Shown here one piece after another: positions 51,240 through 59,531 of a stretch of 64,000 nucleotides of DNA. The DNA comes from CAXBCP01 sp963974055. Lineage in GTDB: Bacteria; Pseudomonadota; Alphaproteobacteria; MPNO01; UBA830. The notes beneath the pieces are model-generated. The model made no database searches and was not told where the DNA came from. It worked only from the letters and a program-made list of their open reading frames with translations. The stretch spans positions 18,130 through 82,129 of the forward strand of contig CAXBCP010000022.1 of NCBI GenBank assembly GCA_963974055.1, written 5' to 3'. The translations under genes and the position numbers were made by a program. Each line of letters begins with the position of its first letter. The stretch's first letter is position 1.

Positions 51240-52262
51240 TCAGCAGGTCTCGGCGACATGGGCGGCGGCGTCCCGCAGCACGTCGCTGCCGGCGTCCCGG
51301 CGGGGACCGTTTTCGCTGATATGCCGTCGCCATGCCCGGGCGCCGGGCAGTCCCTGGAACAGCCCCAGCGCATGGCGCGCCATGGCGTAAAGCGGCACGT
51401 CCCGGCCCAGTTCCCGCTCGATATAAGGCAGATAGGCCTGCAGGGCGGCGTGCCGGCTTTCCGGCGGGGCGCCGCCCAGCACGCCGCCGTCGATTTCCGC
51501 CAGAAGCCAGGGGTTTTCATAGGCGGCGCGGCCGATCATGACGCCATCGACATGCGCGAGATGGTCTTCGATCTCGGTCGCCTTTGTAATCCCGCCATTG
51601 ATCACGACGGCCAGCTCGGGGAAGGTCTGTTTCAACCGATAGACCGTTTCATAGGACAGGGGCGGAATTTCCCTGTTTTCCTTGGGGCTGAGCCCCTGCA
51701 GCCAGGCCTTGCGGGCATGAATGATAAAGACGTCGCACCCGGCCGCCGCAACGGTTTCGACGAAAGCCCGGAATTCTTCCCATGAATCTCGGTCATCGAC
51801 GCCGATCCGCGTTTTTACCGTTACGGGAATATCGACTTCGGCGATCATGCGCGCCACGCAGGCAGCAACCAGATCGGGATGGTTCATGAGACAGGCGCCG
51901 AACTGCGCATTCTGCACGCGGTCGCTCGGGCAGCCCACATTCAGGTTCACTTCGTCGTATCCGCGTTCGGCGGCAATGACGGCGCAGCGCGCCAGTTCTT
52001 CCGGATCCGCCCCGCCGAGCTGCAACGCCACCGGGTGTTCCGCGGGGTCGAATTTCAGGAATCGGTCCCGGTCGCCGTGAAGGATGGCGCCGGTCGTGAT
52101 CATTTCCGTATAGAGAAGCGCGGACGGCGATATCTGGCGCAGGAAATACCTGTCGTGACGGTCCGTCCGGTCCATCATCGGCGCCACCGAAAGCCGACGG
52201 TCCAGCGGTGCGGCGACGGTTTCTGTCTGTTCAGTCGGTTTTTGTAAGGCGGTCGTCGTCAT
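51240..52262 (-). CDS. dusA: tRNA-dihydrouridine synthase A
   Basis: A 340-residue FMN-dependent tRNA-dihydrouridine synthase. 'SVAPMMDRTDRHDRYFLRQ' and 'YTEMITTGAILHGDR' are the DusA-type N-terminal signatures. The catalytic Cys is in 'VNLNVGCPSDRVQ'. 'VTVKTRIGVDD' and 'FIIHARKAWLQGLSPKENR' complete the FMN/tRNA site. It reduces uridines 20/20a in tRNA. It is a single gene; the start is 400 bp from the queG stop, across a region with a possible tiny membrane protein. With queG-tgt-queA it makes a tRNA-modification neighbourhood. Confidence 0.95.
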   Translation of the reverse strand: MTTTALQKPTEQTETVAAPLDRRLSVAPMMDRTDRHDRYFLRQISPSALLYTEMITTGAILHGDRDRFLKFDPAEHPVALQLGGADPEELARCAVIAAERGYDEVNLNVGCPSDRVQNAQFGACLMNHPDLVAACVARMIAEVDIPVTVKTRIGVDDRDSWEEFRAFVETVAAAGCDVFIIHARKAWLQGLSPKENREIPPLSYETVYRLKQTFPELAVVINGGITKATEIEDHLAHVDGVMIGRAAYENPWLLAEIDGGVLGGAPPESRHAALQAYLPYIERELGRDVPLYAMARHALGLFQGLPGARAWRRHISENGPRRDAGSDVLRDAAAHVAETC

Positions 52263-52661
52263 GGCAAGGTCCCGAAGCGCGGCTCCGTGACAATAACTAG
52301 GTCAAATTACCGGAAATATACAGGCCGTCGTGCTTATGACAGCCTGATGGCGCTTTTGCGCTAGGCGAAAACCGCGCTCGCATACACCCCGGCGATCAGA
52401 AGTGCCGTCACGGTGAAAGCAAGCTGTTTAACGAATGTACGCCGCCGTGCATTACCCTGCATGGTACTACCCCTGTTCAAGATACTAAATCCTACGCCAA
52501 CCGTGATGCAATTATCGTGCCAAGGCAGGTTTCGTGGCGTTTCAATAGCTTAGTCCGGCGCGGACTCCAAGCCTGTAAAACAGCCCGACGCTTAAATTCG
52601 GGGAGAGAAGTAAATATTCCGGTTTGATGTCAGGTGCTTACGGAAATTTATGCGACTCCCG
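52263..52661. other. Intergenic region, includes a possible 33-residue protein
   Basis: About 400 bp between the dusA start and the queG stop. A short membrane-protein-like open frame lies at 52361-52462 (listed separately). The remainder (52463-52661) is relatively AT-rich with no recognised element. Confidence 0.5.
52361..52462 (-). CDS. Possible 33-residue single-span membrane protein
   Basis: ATG at 52462, TAG at 52361. The product has a basic N-terminus ('MQGNARRRTFVKQ') followed by one hydrophobic span ('LAFTVTALLIAGVYASAVFA') to the end. An 'aggggt' stretch about 8 bp before the ATG can serve as a ribosome-binding site. The positive-inside charge pattern and position between two genes on the same strand support a genuine small protein, but its function and expression are unknown. 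Confidence 0.45.
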   Translation of the reverse strand: MQGNARRRTFVKQLAFTVTALLIAGVYASAVFA

Positions 52662-53822
52662 TCAGTTTTCGGCCGCCTTTTCGCCGTAAGGTTTTCCGAC
52701 GTTCCATTCCGCGCCGACGTCGGAATCCGGCTCGCCATCGGCATGTCGGACTTTCAGGGCCCGGAATTCATCGGGCGGCAACAATCGGGACAGCGCCCAG
52801 ACCGCCATCGCCCGGACCAGCGGAGAAGCGTCGTTCAGCAAATTCCGCGCGGAATCGGCCAGGCCCGCATCGCCGCTATTGCCGACGGCGATCAACACAT
52901 TGCGGACGAAGCGGTCCCGCCCCAGCCGTTTGACGGGCGAGCCCGAAAAAACCTGCCGGAAGCTCGCATCGTCCAGTCCCGCAAAATCCTTGAGACGCGG
53001 ACGCATCAGATGGATGTGCGGCCGCAGGTCGTCATGCGGCGTCGGACGCGCGAACTTGTTCCATGGACAGACGGCAAGACAATCGTCGCAACCATAGATC
53101 CGGTTGCCGATGGGTTCGCGGAACTCGCGGGGAATGTGCCCGCCATGTTCGATGGTCAGATAGGAAATGCAGCGCCGGGCATCGAGCCGGTACGGTTCCG
53201 GAAAGGCCGCCGTCGGACATACGTCGAGGCAGTTCCGGCAGGCGCCGCAATGATCGGTCTCTTCGCCGTCCGGCGGCAGATCCAGTGTGGTGAACACCTC
53301 GCCGAGAAACAGCCAGGATCCGAAATCCCGTGATACCAGATTGGTGTGTTTTCCCTGCCAGCCGAGTCCTGCCCGCTGTGCAGCAGGCTTTTCCATTACC
53401 GGCGCGGTATCGACAAACAGTTTCACCTCGCACGTCCAGTCTTCGGCAATCGACCGGGCGAGCTGGCGCAGGCGTTTCTTCAATACGTCGTGATAGTCCC
53501 GTCCCCGCGCATAGGCCGACACCGTCGCCCGGTCGGGATGTCCGTGCAGCAGCAGCGGGTCTTCGGCCGGGCCGTAATTCATCGCGACGGAAACGATGCT
53601 TTTTACATCCGGCCACAGGCCCCGCGGGGTCTGGCGCCGTTCACGGGTGGTTTCCATCCAGCCCATATCGCCATGGAATCCCTCGGCGAGATAATCGCCG
53701 AGCTGCCGCGCGGTCTCTCCGCTTTCGGGGCCCGCGAAGCCAACCGCGTCAAACCCCAGCGACAACGCAAGATCGCGAATGGCGGATCTCGGATCGGCGG
53801 CGTGCGCGGGAGGGGTGCTCAT
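52662..53822 (-). CDS. queG: Epoxyqueuosine reductase
   Basis: A 386-residue cobalamin-dependent reductase that converts epoxyqueuosine to queuosine in tRNA. 'LFVDTAPVMEKPAAQRAGLGWQGKHTN' holds the catalytic region. Two 4Fe-4S motifs are 'CGACRNCLDVCP' and 'CDDCLAVCPWN', and a C-terminal HEAT-like segment ('LLNDASPLVRAMAVWALSRL') contacts tRNA. It is the last step of queuosine synthesis. Its start lies 1 bp from the tgt stop, so queA-tgt-queG form one minus-strand operon. Confidence 0.95.
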   Translation of the reverse strand: MSTPPAHAADPRSAIRDLALSLGFDAVGFAGPESGETARQLGDYLAEGFHGDMGWMETTRERRQTPRGLWPDVKSIVSVAMNYGPAEDPLLLHGHPDRATVSAYARGRDYHDVLKKRLRQLARSIAEDWTCEVKLFVDTAPVMEKPAAQRAGLGWQGKHTNLVSRDFGSWLFLGEVFTTLDLPPDGEETDHCGACRNCLDVCPTAAFPEPYRLDARRCISYLTIEHGGHIPREFREPIGNRIYGCDDCLAVCPWNKFARPTPHDDLRPHIHLMRPRLKDFAGLDDASFRQVFSGSPVKRLGRDRFVRNVLIAVGNSGDAGLADSARNLLNDASPLVRAMAVWALSRLLPPDEFRALKVRHADGEPDSDVGAEWNVGKPYGEKAAEN

Positions 53823-53823
53823 C

Positions 53824-54951
53824 TCAGACCGGCTCTATGTCGCCCTGCGCCTGTTCGGCCCGGAAAGACTCCGCAAACGCATCCAGCGTACCGCGCTCTA
53901 TAGCCGACCGGATGTCACGCATAAGCTCCTGATAGTAATGCAGGTTGTGCATCGTCAGCAGGATCGGGCCCAGCATTTCCTTCGCCTTGAACAGGTGATG
54001 CAGATAACCGCGGCTGACGCCGCCGACAACGGGATAATCGCTGCCCGGGTCGAGCGGCCGCAGGTCTTCGGCGTGACGCGCGTTCCGGATGTTCAGGGTG
54101 CCCCGGCGGGTAAACGCCTGGCCGGTCCGGCCGGACCGGGTCGGCAGGACGCAATCGAACATGTCGATACCCCGCTGCACCGCGCCGACGATATCTTGCG
54201 GCGTGCCGACGCCCATCAGGTAGCGTGGCGCCCCCGCAGGCAGGGCGGGCGTCGTTATATCGAGAACCTCGAACATCGCAGTCTGCCCTTCGCCGACGGC
54301 AAGGCCGCCGACCGCATAGCCGTCAAACCCGATATCGACCAGCGCCGCCGCGGATTCCAGCCGCTGGTCCGGGTAGACGCTGCCCTGCACGATGCCGAAC
54401 AGGCCATAGCCCTCGCGCTGCTCGAAGGCTTCCCGGCAGCGCGCCGCCCAGCGCATCGACAACTGCATCGACGACGACGCCGCCGCTTCGTCGACGCCAT
54501 TGGCTGTACATTCGTCAAGCACCATCGTGATGGTCGAATCCAGCAGGTTCTGTATCTCGATCGACCGTTCCGGGGTCAGCATGAATTTCGCGCCGTCGAT
54601 ATGCGAGCGAAACTCGACCCCCTTGTCATCCAGCTTGCGCAGGTCGGTAAGCGACATCACCTGGAACCCGCCTGAATCGGTGAGGATCGGGCGCGGCCAG
54701 TCCATGAACCGATGCAGCCCCCCGAGTTTGGAGACGGCCTCCGCCCCCGGGCGAAGCATCAAGTGATAGGTGTTGGCGAGCACGATTTCGGCACCGGTCC
54801 GCGCGACACCTTCCGACGTCATGCCCTTAACCGTCGCCGCGGTGCCCACGGGCATGAAGACCGGCGTCTCGATGGTGCCATGGGCCGTCGTCAGGCGGCC
54901 GCGCCGGGCATTCCCGTCCGTGCCGAGCAATTCGAAGCCGAATGCCGTCAT
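53824..54951 (-). CDS. tgt: tRNA-guanine transglycosylase
   Basis: A 375-residue Tgt. Typical segments: 'GTIETPVFMPVGTAATVKG', 'ILTDSGGFQVMSL' with the catalytic Asp, 'IGFDGYAVGGLAVGEG', and 'FDCVLPTRSGRTGQAFTRRGTLNIRN' with the second catalytic Asp. It exchanges G34 for preQ1 in tRNAs with GUN anticodons. The start overlaps the queA stop by 4 bp (ATGA). The zinc-site cysteines in the C-terminal region expected in most Tgt proteins are not all evident by eye, so that region deserves checking. Confidence 0.95.
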   Translation of the reverse strand: MTAFGFELLGTDGNARRGRLTTAHGTIETPVFMPVGTAATVKGMTSEGVARTGAEIVLANTYHLMLRPGAEAVSKLGGLHRFMDWPRPILTDSGGFQVMSLTDLRKLDDKGVEFRSHIDGAKFMLTPERSIEIQNLLDSTITMVLDECTANGVDEAAASSSMQLSMRWAARCREAFEQREGYGLFGIVQGSVYPDQRLESAAALVDIGFDGYAVGGLAVGEGQTAMFEVLDITTPALPAGAPRYLMGVGTPQDIVGAVQRGIDMFDCVLPTRSGRTGQAFTRRGTLNIRNARHAEDLRPLDPGSDYPVVGGVSRGYLHHLFKAKEMLGPILLTMHNLHYYQELMRDIRSAIERGTLDAFAESFRAEQAQGDIEPV

Positions 54952-56036
54952 TTTTCGCCAACCCGGTGCAGAAAACTGGAATCGCCATAGGAATAGAATC
55001 GGTATCCCGTCCGGATCGCGTGTTCGTAGGCTGCCTTCATGCGGTCCAGCCCGGCAAAGGCCGACACCAGCATGAACAGCGTCGAGCGCGGCAGGTGGAA
55101 ATTGGTCATCAGGGCATCCACGGCCCGGAACCGGTAGCCGGGCGTAATGAAAATATCGGTCTCTCCCGCGAAGGGGCGGATTTCATCGTCCTCCGTCGCC
55201 GCCGTTTCAAGCAGCCGCAGGGGTGTGGTGCCCACGGATATCACGCGGCCGCCGGCCTGACGCGCCGTATTGATGGCATCTGCCGTCGCCCGGTCGATCT
55301 CGCCCCATTCGCTGTGCATCCTGTGATCGGCGATCCTGTCGACCTTGACCGGCAGGAACGTCCCCGCCCCGACATGAAGGGTGACAGTCGCGAACGACGC
55401 GCCCGCGTCCCGGACGCGGTTCATCAGCGATTCCGTAAAATGCAGTCCCGCCGTGGGCGCCGCCACCGCCCCCCGTTTATCGGCGTACACGGTCTGGTAA
55501 TCGTGCTCGTCGGCAGATGTCGGACCGTCCGCCCTTGCTATATAGGGCGGCAGGGGCATTTCGCCGTGGCGGTCCAGCGCGGTAAACAGATCGCCGGCAT
55601 CCGGAAACGACAGGACCACTTCGCCGGCGTCGCCCTTGGCATCGACATGGGCGCTGAAGCCGTCGGCAAATTCAATAGTATCGCCAGCCGACAGTTTCCG
55701 GGCCGGGCGGGCAAACGCCCGCCATGCGCCGCCGGGTTCCGCCTTGTGCAGGGTAACTTCCACCTTCGCGCCGCGGCGGGTTCCCCGCAATCGCGCAGGG
55801 ATCACCTTTGTATCGTTGATTACAACGATATCGCCGGGCCGGAGCAGAGCGGGAAAATCCGCGACGGTGCGATCGGTCAGGCGCTCGCCTATTTCAAGCA
55901 ACCTGGCGGATTCGCGCGGCCGCGCCGGCTCGGTCGCAATGTTTTCGGCCGGCAGGTCGAAATCGAACGCATCGGTCAACAGATCTTGGGGCAGCCCCGC
56001 GGCGCTGCCTGTCAGGGCGGTTTCGCGAACGTTCAA
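54948..56036 (-). CDS. queA: S-adenosylmethionine:tRNA ribosyltransferase-isomerase
   Basis: A QueA protein of about 343-362 residues that adds the epoxycyclopentanediol moiety from SAM to preQ1-tRNA. Signatures: 'FDFDLPAENIATEPARPRESARLL', 'GDIVVINDTKVIPARLRG', 'AAPTAGLHFTESLM', 'TLHVGAGTFLPV' and 'NFHLPRSTLFMLVSAF'. The start is not ATG. TTG at 56036 has a 'gggag' site and overlaps the upstream stop as TTGA, and is chosen. An internal TTG at 55979 would start directly before 'TDAFDFDLP'. It is coupled to tgt and follows the membrane-anchored conserved protein. Confidence 0.92.
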   Translation of the reverse strand: MNVRETALTGSAAGLPQDLLTDAFDFDLPAENIATEPARPRESARLLEIGERLTDRTVADFPALLRPGDIVVINDTKVIPARLRGTRRGAKVEVTLHKAEPGGAWRAFARPARKLSAGDTIEFADGFSAHVDAKGDAGEVVLSFPDAGDLFTALDRHGEMPLPPYIARADGPTSADEHDYQTVYADKRGAVAAPTAGLHFTESLMNRVRDAGASFATVTLHVGAGTFLPVKVDRIADHRMHSEWGEIDRATADAINTARQAGGRVISVGTTPLRLLETAATEDDEIRPFAGETDIFITPGYRFRAVDALMTNFHLPRSTLFMLVSAFAGLDRMKAAYEHAIRTGYRFYSYGDSSFLHRVGEK

Positions 56037-56527
56037 GACGACTCCCACTGTGCCATGACCTCGGCTTCGACACGGGCAAAGCATTCGTCCCGGTCGAGCA
56101 CCGGTTGCGGGGTGGTATCTTCCTCGCGCGTCCGGTTCAGGCCCCACTCGTAGACATATTCCCGCAATTCCTGGTCGGTAAGGATGAACTTCAGCAGGTG
56201 ATTCTGGACCTCGATCGGCGGGTCCGCCTCGTCCGTCGTCATATAGATGACCGACCGGAAATAGGTGACGCAATCATGGATCAGCTTCGCCTCTTCCTTG
56301 CTCCACAGCCGGGACGGTTCGAAATCGTTCTCCTTGAGCCATTTCATCTGCTCGCGGGTGATCGTACCCGGCGTGCCAAGCCGCGGCATGCTGCCGGGAT
56401 CTTCCGGCGGGCCGCCCCGCTCGGCATCTTCGGCCTGGCGGCGTTTCTGCGCCTTCAGAACCTTCATCCGGCGGATGAACAGGTAGACGGTCAGGCCAAT
56501 AACCGCCGCAAATATCAGACTTTCCAT
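56033..56527 (-). CDS. Membrane-anchored conserved protein of unknown function
   Basis: A 164-residue protein. Residues 3-20 form a membrane span ('SLIFAAVIGLTVYLFIRRM'), followed by a basic linker and a soluble C-terminal region with 'GTPGTITREQMKWLKENDFEPSRLWSKEEAKLIHDCVTYFRS'. I do not recognise the domain. Its TGA stop overlaps the proposed queA TTG start (TTGA), suggesting translational coupling with the queuosine operon. It may anchor or recruit a partner at the membrane. It is divergent from an exported protein gene. Confidence 0.75.
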   Translation of the reverse strand: MESLIFAAVIGLTVYLFIRRMKVLKAQKRRQAEDAERGGPPEDPGSMPRLGTPGTITREQMKWLKENDFEPSRLWSKEEAKLIHDCVTYFRSVIYMTTDEADPPIEVQNHLLKFILTDQELREYVYEWGLNRTREEDTTPQPVLDRDECFARVEAEVMAQWESS

Positions 56528-56698
56528 AGCTTCCGCTCACGTCCCCGTTTTATTCCGGATATTCCTGTTGTCTCCGATTGCCTTGATACGCGTTGCGCGG
56601 GAGGCGCGAAACCCCTGTTATAGAATGGCAAACGCCCCGCAGGATGCGGTAGACTGAAAATCGGAACTTTATACGAAGCCGCGGGTTATACACGCACG

Positions 56699-56722
56699 AT
56701 GACTGGCACGATGACAGGCACG
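56699..56722 (+). repeat. 12-bp imperfect tandem repeat creating two extra in-frame ATGs
   Basis: ATGACTGGCACG (56699-56710) and ATGACAGGCACG (56711-56722) differ at one base and are followed by ATG at 56723. All three ATGs are in the same frame. The third begins a typical signal peptide, so the repeat probably lies in the leader or adds eight residues. Confidence 0.7.
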
Positions 56723-57292
56723 ATGAAACATATTCTGACAATCATGGCATTCGCCGCCCTGGCAACGCCCGCGGCAGCGGACGGCCTTTCGTCGGGCTAT
56801 GTGTGCGGCCCGTTCCCGTCAGCCTACAATATCGATGTGGAGGTGAATGACGATTCCCCCCAGATGCTGAAAATCAGAGAGGCTGCAGTCCGCGCGCTAA
56901 AACGCGACCGCACCCGAATTACGAATTCCGCCGAGCTTATCCTTGCGATCGACGTGCGGACGCTTCTGGAAGGGACGAAAAGAAAAAAGCCGGATCTGGG
57001 TTCGGTCACCGACGGATCGAGCGATCGCATACGCGCACGGATGAATCTCTGGTCGAACAAACGCGACAGCATTGTCGGCGGTCGTAAAAACACCGTCATT
57101 GCCGAAGCGGTCGACGAAGTCCGCGTCGAAATCACCGTCAACGACAAATCCAATGGAAAATGCGTGTGGCGCGGGGAAGCGCTGCACAGTGCCGGCGGCG
57201 CGGATATATGGGTTGTCGCCGAAAAAATCACGCTGCATCTGATCAAACTGACCGGCCGGAACTTTCGCGACAAAGAATTTGCAATCGAATAG
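56723..57292 (+). CDS. Exported protein of unknown function
   Basis: A 189-residue protein from the third of three in-frame ATGs. It begins with a signal peptide ('MKHILTIMAFAALATPAAA'), followed by a soluble basic domain with Cys pairs around 'SGYVCGPFP' and 'NGKCVWRGEA'. The segment 'SDRIRARMNLWSNKRDSIVGG' resembles parts of DUF-type outer-membrane-assembly proteins, but I cannot assign a family. It is likely periplasmic. Upstream ATGs at 56699 and 56711 would add eight residues. It lies 63 bp before the MFS gene. Confidence 0.72.
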   Translation: MKHILTIMAFAALATPAAADGLSSGYVCGPFPSAYNIDVEVNDDSPQMLKIREAAVRALKRDRTRITNSAELILAIDVRTLLEGTKRKKPDLGSVTDGSSDRIRARMNLWSNKRDSIVGGRKNTVIAEAVDEVRVEITVNDKSNGKCVWRGEALHSAGGADIWVVAEKITLHLIKLTGRNFRDKEFAIE

Positions 57293-57355
57293 ACCGCGAC
57301 GGCAATCGGGCGGGAAGGCCTAGGGATTCTGAGACACCCCGCCTAAAATAGGCAG

Positions 57356-58780
57356 ATGAAACACAAAGATGAAGCCCGACCGGCAGGCGGGCCCGACGAC
57401 GGCACCGGCTGGGCCGACATGTTCCGTGGAATCCGGGGAATCTATACGATTCTGCTGAATGTCGGGATCGGCGTTCATGCCATCGACATTTTCGTCATCA
57501 CCACCGTCATGCCGACGGTGGTCGCGGAGATCGGCGGCGTCGAATTCTACGCCTGGACGACGATGCTCTACATGGTCGGGACCATCGTCGGCGCCGCCAG
57601 CGGGCGATATACGCGCTCCATTCTCGGTCGCCGCAAGGGCTATGTCGCCGGCGGACTGATATTCCTGGCCGGCGCAGCCGGCTGTGCGGCGGCGCCGAAC
57701 ATGGCGTTTCTGCTTATTTTCCGCATCATCGAAGGGTTCGGCGGCGGACTGCTGATGTCTCAGTCGATGACGCTGGTGAACGATCTGTATACCGGCCGTT
57801 TACGCACCCGGGTGCTCGCCACCATCACGACGACCTGGAGCATTGCGGCCGTGATCGGGCCGCTGATCGGCGGCATATGGGGCAGTATCGGGTGGTGGCG
57901 CGGCGCATTTCTGACAACCTGCGTGCTGACCATTCTGTTCATTGTCGCCGCCTGGCGGGTGGTGCCGGATGGCGAAGGGGGCCCGCGCCACAAATTGCCC
58001 AAGCGGCGGCTCGCCCTGCTCGGCATTTCGGTTCTTCTGGTCGGCGCATCCGGGCAGTTCGACGGGATCGCCCTGCGCGCCGGGTCTATCGTCGGCGGCA
58101 TGTTCTGTTTGTGGCTGACCCTGAAGCTGGATACAGGCGAAAGCACCATCTTTCCGAAGCGCGTGCTGTCGCTCTTTGCGCCCATCGGCGCCGCCTACTG
58201 GGTGTTTCTGCTTCTGTCGGCTGCCTATACGCCCCTGACCATCTTTATTCCGCTGGCTCTGAAACAGCTTTACGGGCTGGACCCGCTTTGGATCGGCTTC
58301 ATGCTAACCGTTTTCTCCCTGGCGTGGTCGGTCGGGACATTGGGCACGGCAGGCTGGAACGAGAAATGGGCCCGAGTCGCCTGTGCCGGGGGGCTCGCCA
58401 TCACTGCGCTGAGCATTGCCGGGATCGCCGTGAGCATCGGCACCGCATCGATCTGGGTCCTGACGGCTCTGATGACGATGGCGGGCATCGGCGTCGGCAT
58501 GACCAATGCCCATTCGATTTCCTGGGCGCTTGCCGCCGCCGACCCGGACCAGGCGCAGATCACGGCGTCGGCTGCCCCCGCCATGCGGTCGATCGGCATC
58601 GCCTACGGCGCTGCGATGGCCGGACTGATTGCGAATACAGCGGGGTTATCGGCAGGCACCAGCCCGGAGATCGTCCGCGCCGCCCTGCCCTGGGTATTCG
58701 GGATCGGGGCGCTGGTTCCCCTGGCGGGAAGCCTGTGCGCGATAAGAATGTATATGCTCAAACCCGGCGTGAAGATTTGA
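57356..58780 (+). CDS. MFS transporter (DHA2-like)
   Basis: A 474-residue MFS protein with about 14 hydrophobic segments and a cytoplasmic 30-residue polar N-terminus. 'ASGRYTRSILGRRKGYVAGG' is the motif A-type loop, and 'MSQSMTLVNDLYTGRLRTRVLATITTTWSIAAVIGPLIGG' follows the style of drug:H+ antiporters. Substrate unknown. The metallopeptidase gene begins within its stop codon (TTGA), so the pair are translated together. It is a plausible exporter. Confidence 0.88.
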   Translation: MKHKDEARPAGGPDDGTGWADMFRGIRGIYTILLNVGIGVHAIDIFVITTVMPTVVAEIGGVEFYAWTTMLYMVGTIVGAASGRYTRSILGRRKGYVAGGLIFLAGAAGCAAAPNMAFLLIFRIIEGFGGGLLMSQSMTLVNDLYTGRLRTRVLATITTTWSIAAVIGPLIGGIWGSIGWWRGAFLTTCVLTILFIVAAWRVVPDGEGGPRHKLPKRRLALLGISVLLVGASGQFDGIALRAGSIVGGMFCLWLTLKLDTGESTIFPKRVLSLFAPIGAAYWVFLLLSAAYTPLTIFIPLALKQLYGLDPLWIGFMLTVFSLAWSVGTLGTAGWNEKWARVACAGGLAITALSIAGIAVSIGTASIWVLTALMTMAGIGVGMTNAHSISWALAAADPDQAQITASAAPAMRSIGIAYGAAMAGLIANTAGLSAGTSPEIVRAALPWVFGIGALVPLAGSLCAIRMYMLKPGVKI

Positions 58781-59508
58781 CGGCGCTGCGCAACCCGGAC
58801 GGGGACCCCGTCCTGCTGCCCCTCGGCGGCGGACGCGAAGTCTCTGTCAGCGTCCGGCACAGTCAGCGCGCCCGGCGGATTTTGCTGCATGTCGGCGTCT
58901 ATGACGGAAAGGTCGAACTCGTTCTGCCGCCCGGCGCATCGCGCCGCGAAGGATTAAACTTCGCCCGCACGCAAACGCGCTGGATTTCCGGGCAGCTTGC
59001 AAAAATCGGCGGCGGTGTCCCCTTTGCCGACGGCACCGCCTTTCCACTGCTCGACCGACGGATCACCATCCGGCGCCGTGATGCCCGGTCGGCGCTCCCC
59101 GTATTGTGCGAAGACGAGCTTCTGGTCGGGGGCCGTGACGATACCCTGCCGGCGCGGGTAAAACGCTGGGTCCGTTCGCGGGCGCTCGAAGAGATCAAGC
59201 CGCGCGCCCACCGGATGGGCGCCGAGATCGGCCGCCTGCCCGTCCGCATATCGATGCGCGATACCCGGTCGCGCTGGGGAAGCTGTTCCCGCGCCGGCAA
59301 TCTCAATTTCAGCTGGCGGCTCGTGATGGCGCCGGAGCATGTCCTGGAATACGTGGTTGCCCATGAAGTCGCGCATTTGCGCGAACTGAACCACAGCGAC
59401 CGGTTCTGGGCGGTCGTGGACACCCTGTGCGACGACGTCCCCCGTGCACGCAACTGGTTACGCAAACACGGCGCCGAGCTGCACCGCTACGGCCGGGATA
59501 TGACCTGA
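58777..59508 (+). CDS. YgjP-type metallopeptidase (M48-like, UPF0127/DUF45)
   Basis: A 243-residue zinc metallopeptidase-fold protein. 'RWGSCSRAGNLNFSWRLVMAP' and 'VVAHEVAHLRELNHSDRFWAVVD' are the DUF45/YgjP signatures, with H196-E197-x2-H200 and H206 as likely zinc ligands or catalytic residues. The TTG at 58777 is the start, overlapping the MFS TGA (TTGA), and gives a full-length protein. Proteolytic activity is not proven for this family. Coupling to an MFS transporter is unusual. Confidence 0.87.
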   Translation: MTALRNPDGDPVLLPLGGGREVSVSVRHSQRARRILLHVGVYDGKVELVLPPGASRREGLNFARTQTRWISGQLAKIGGGVPFADGTAFPLLDRRITIRRRDARSALPVLCEDELLVGGRDDTLPARVKRWVRSRALEEIKPRAHRMGAEIGRLPVRISMRDTRSRWGSCSRAGNLNFSWRLVMAPEHVLEYVVAHEVAHLRELNHSDRFWAVVDTLCDDVPRARNWLRKHGAELHRYGRDMT

Positions 59509-59531
59509 CGGCCCCGTTTCGCGAAGGGGTA

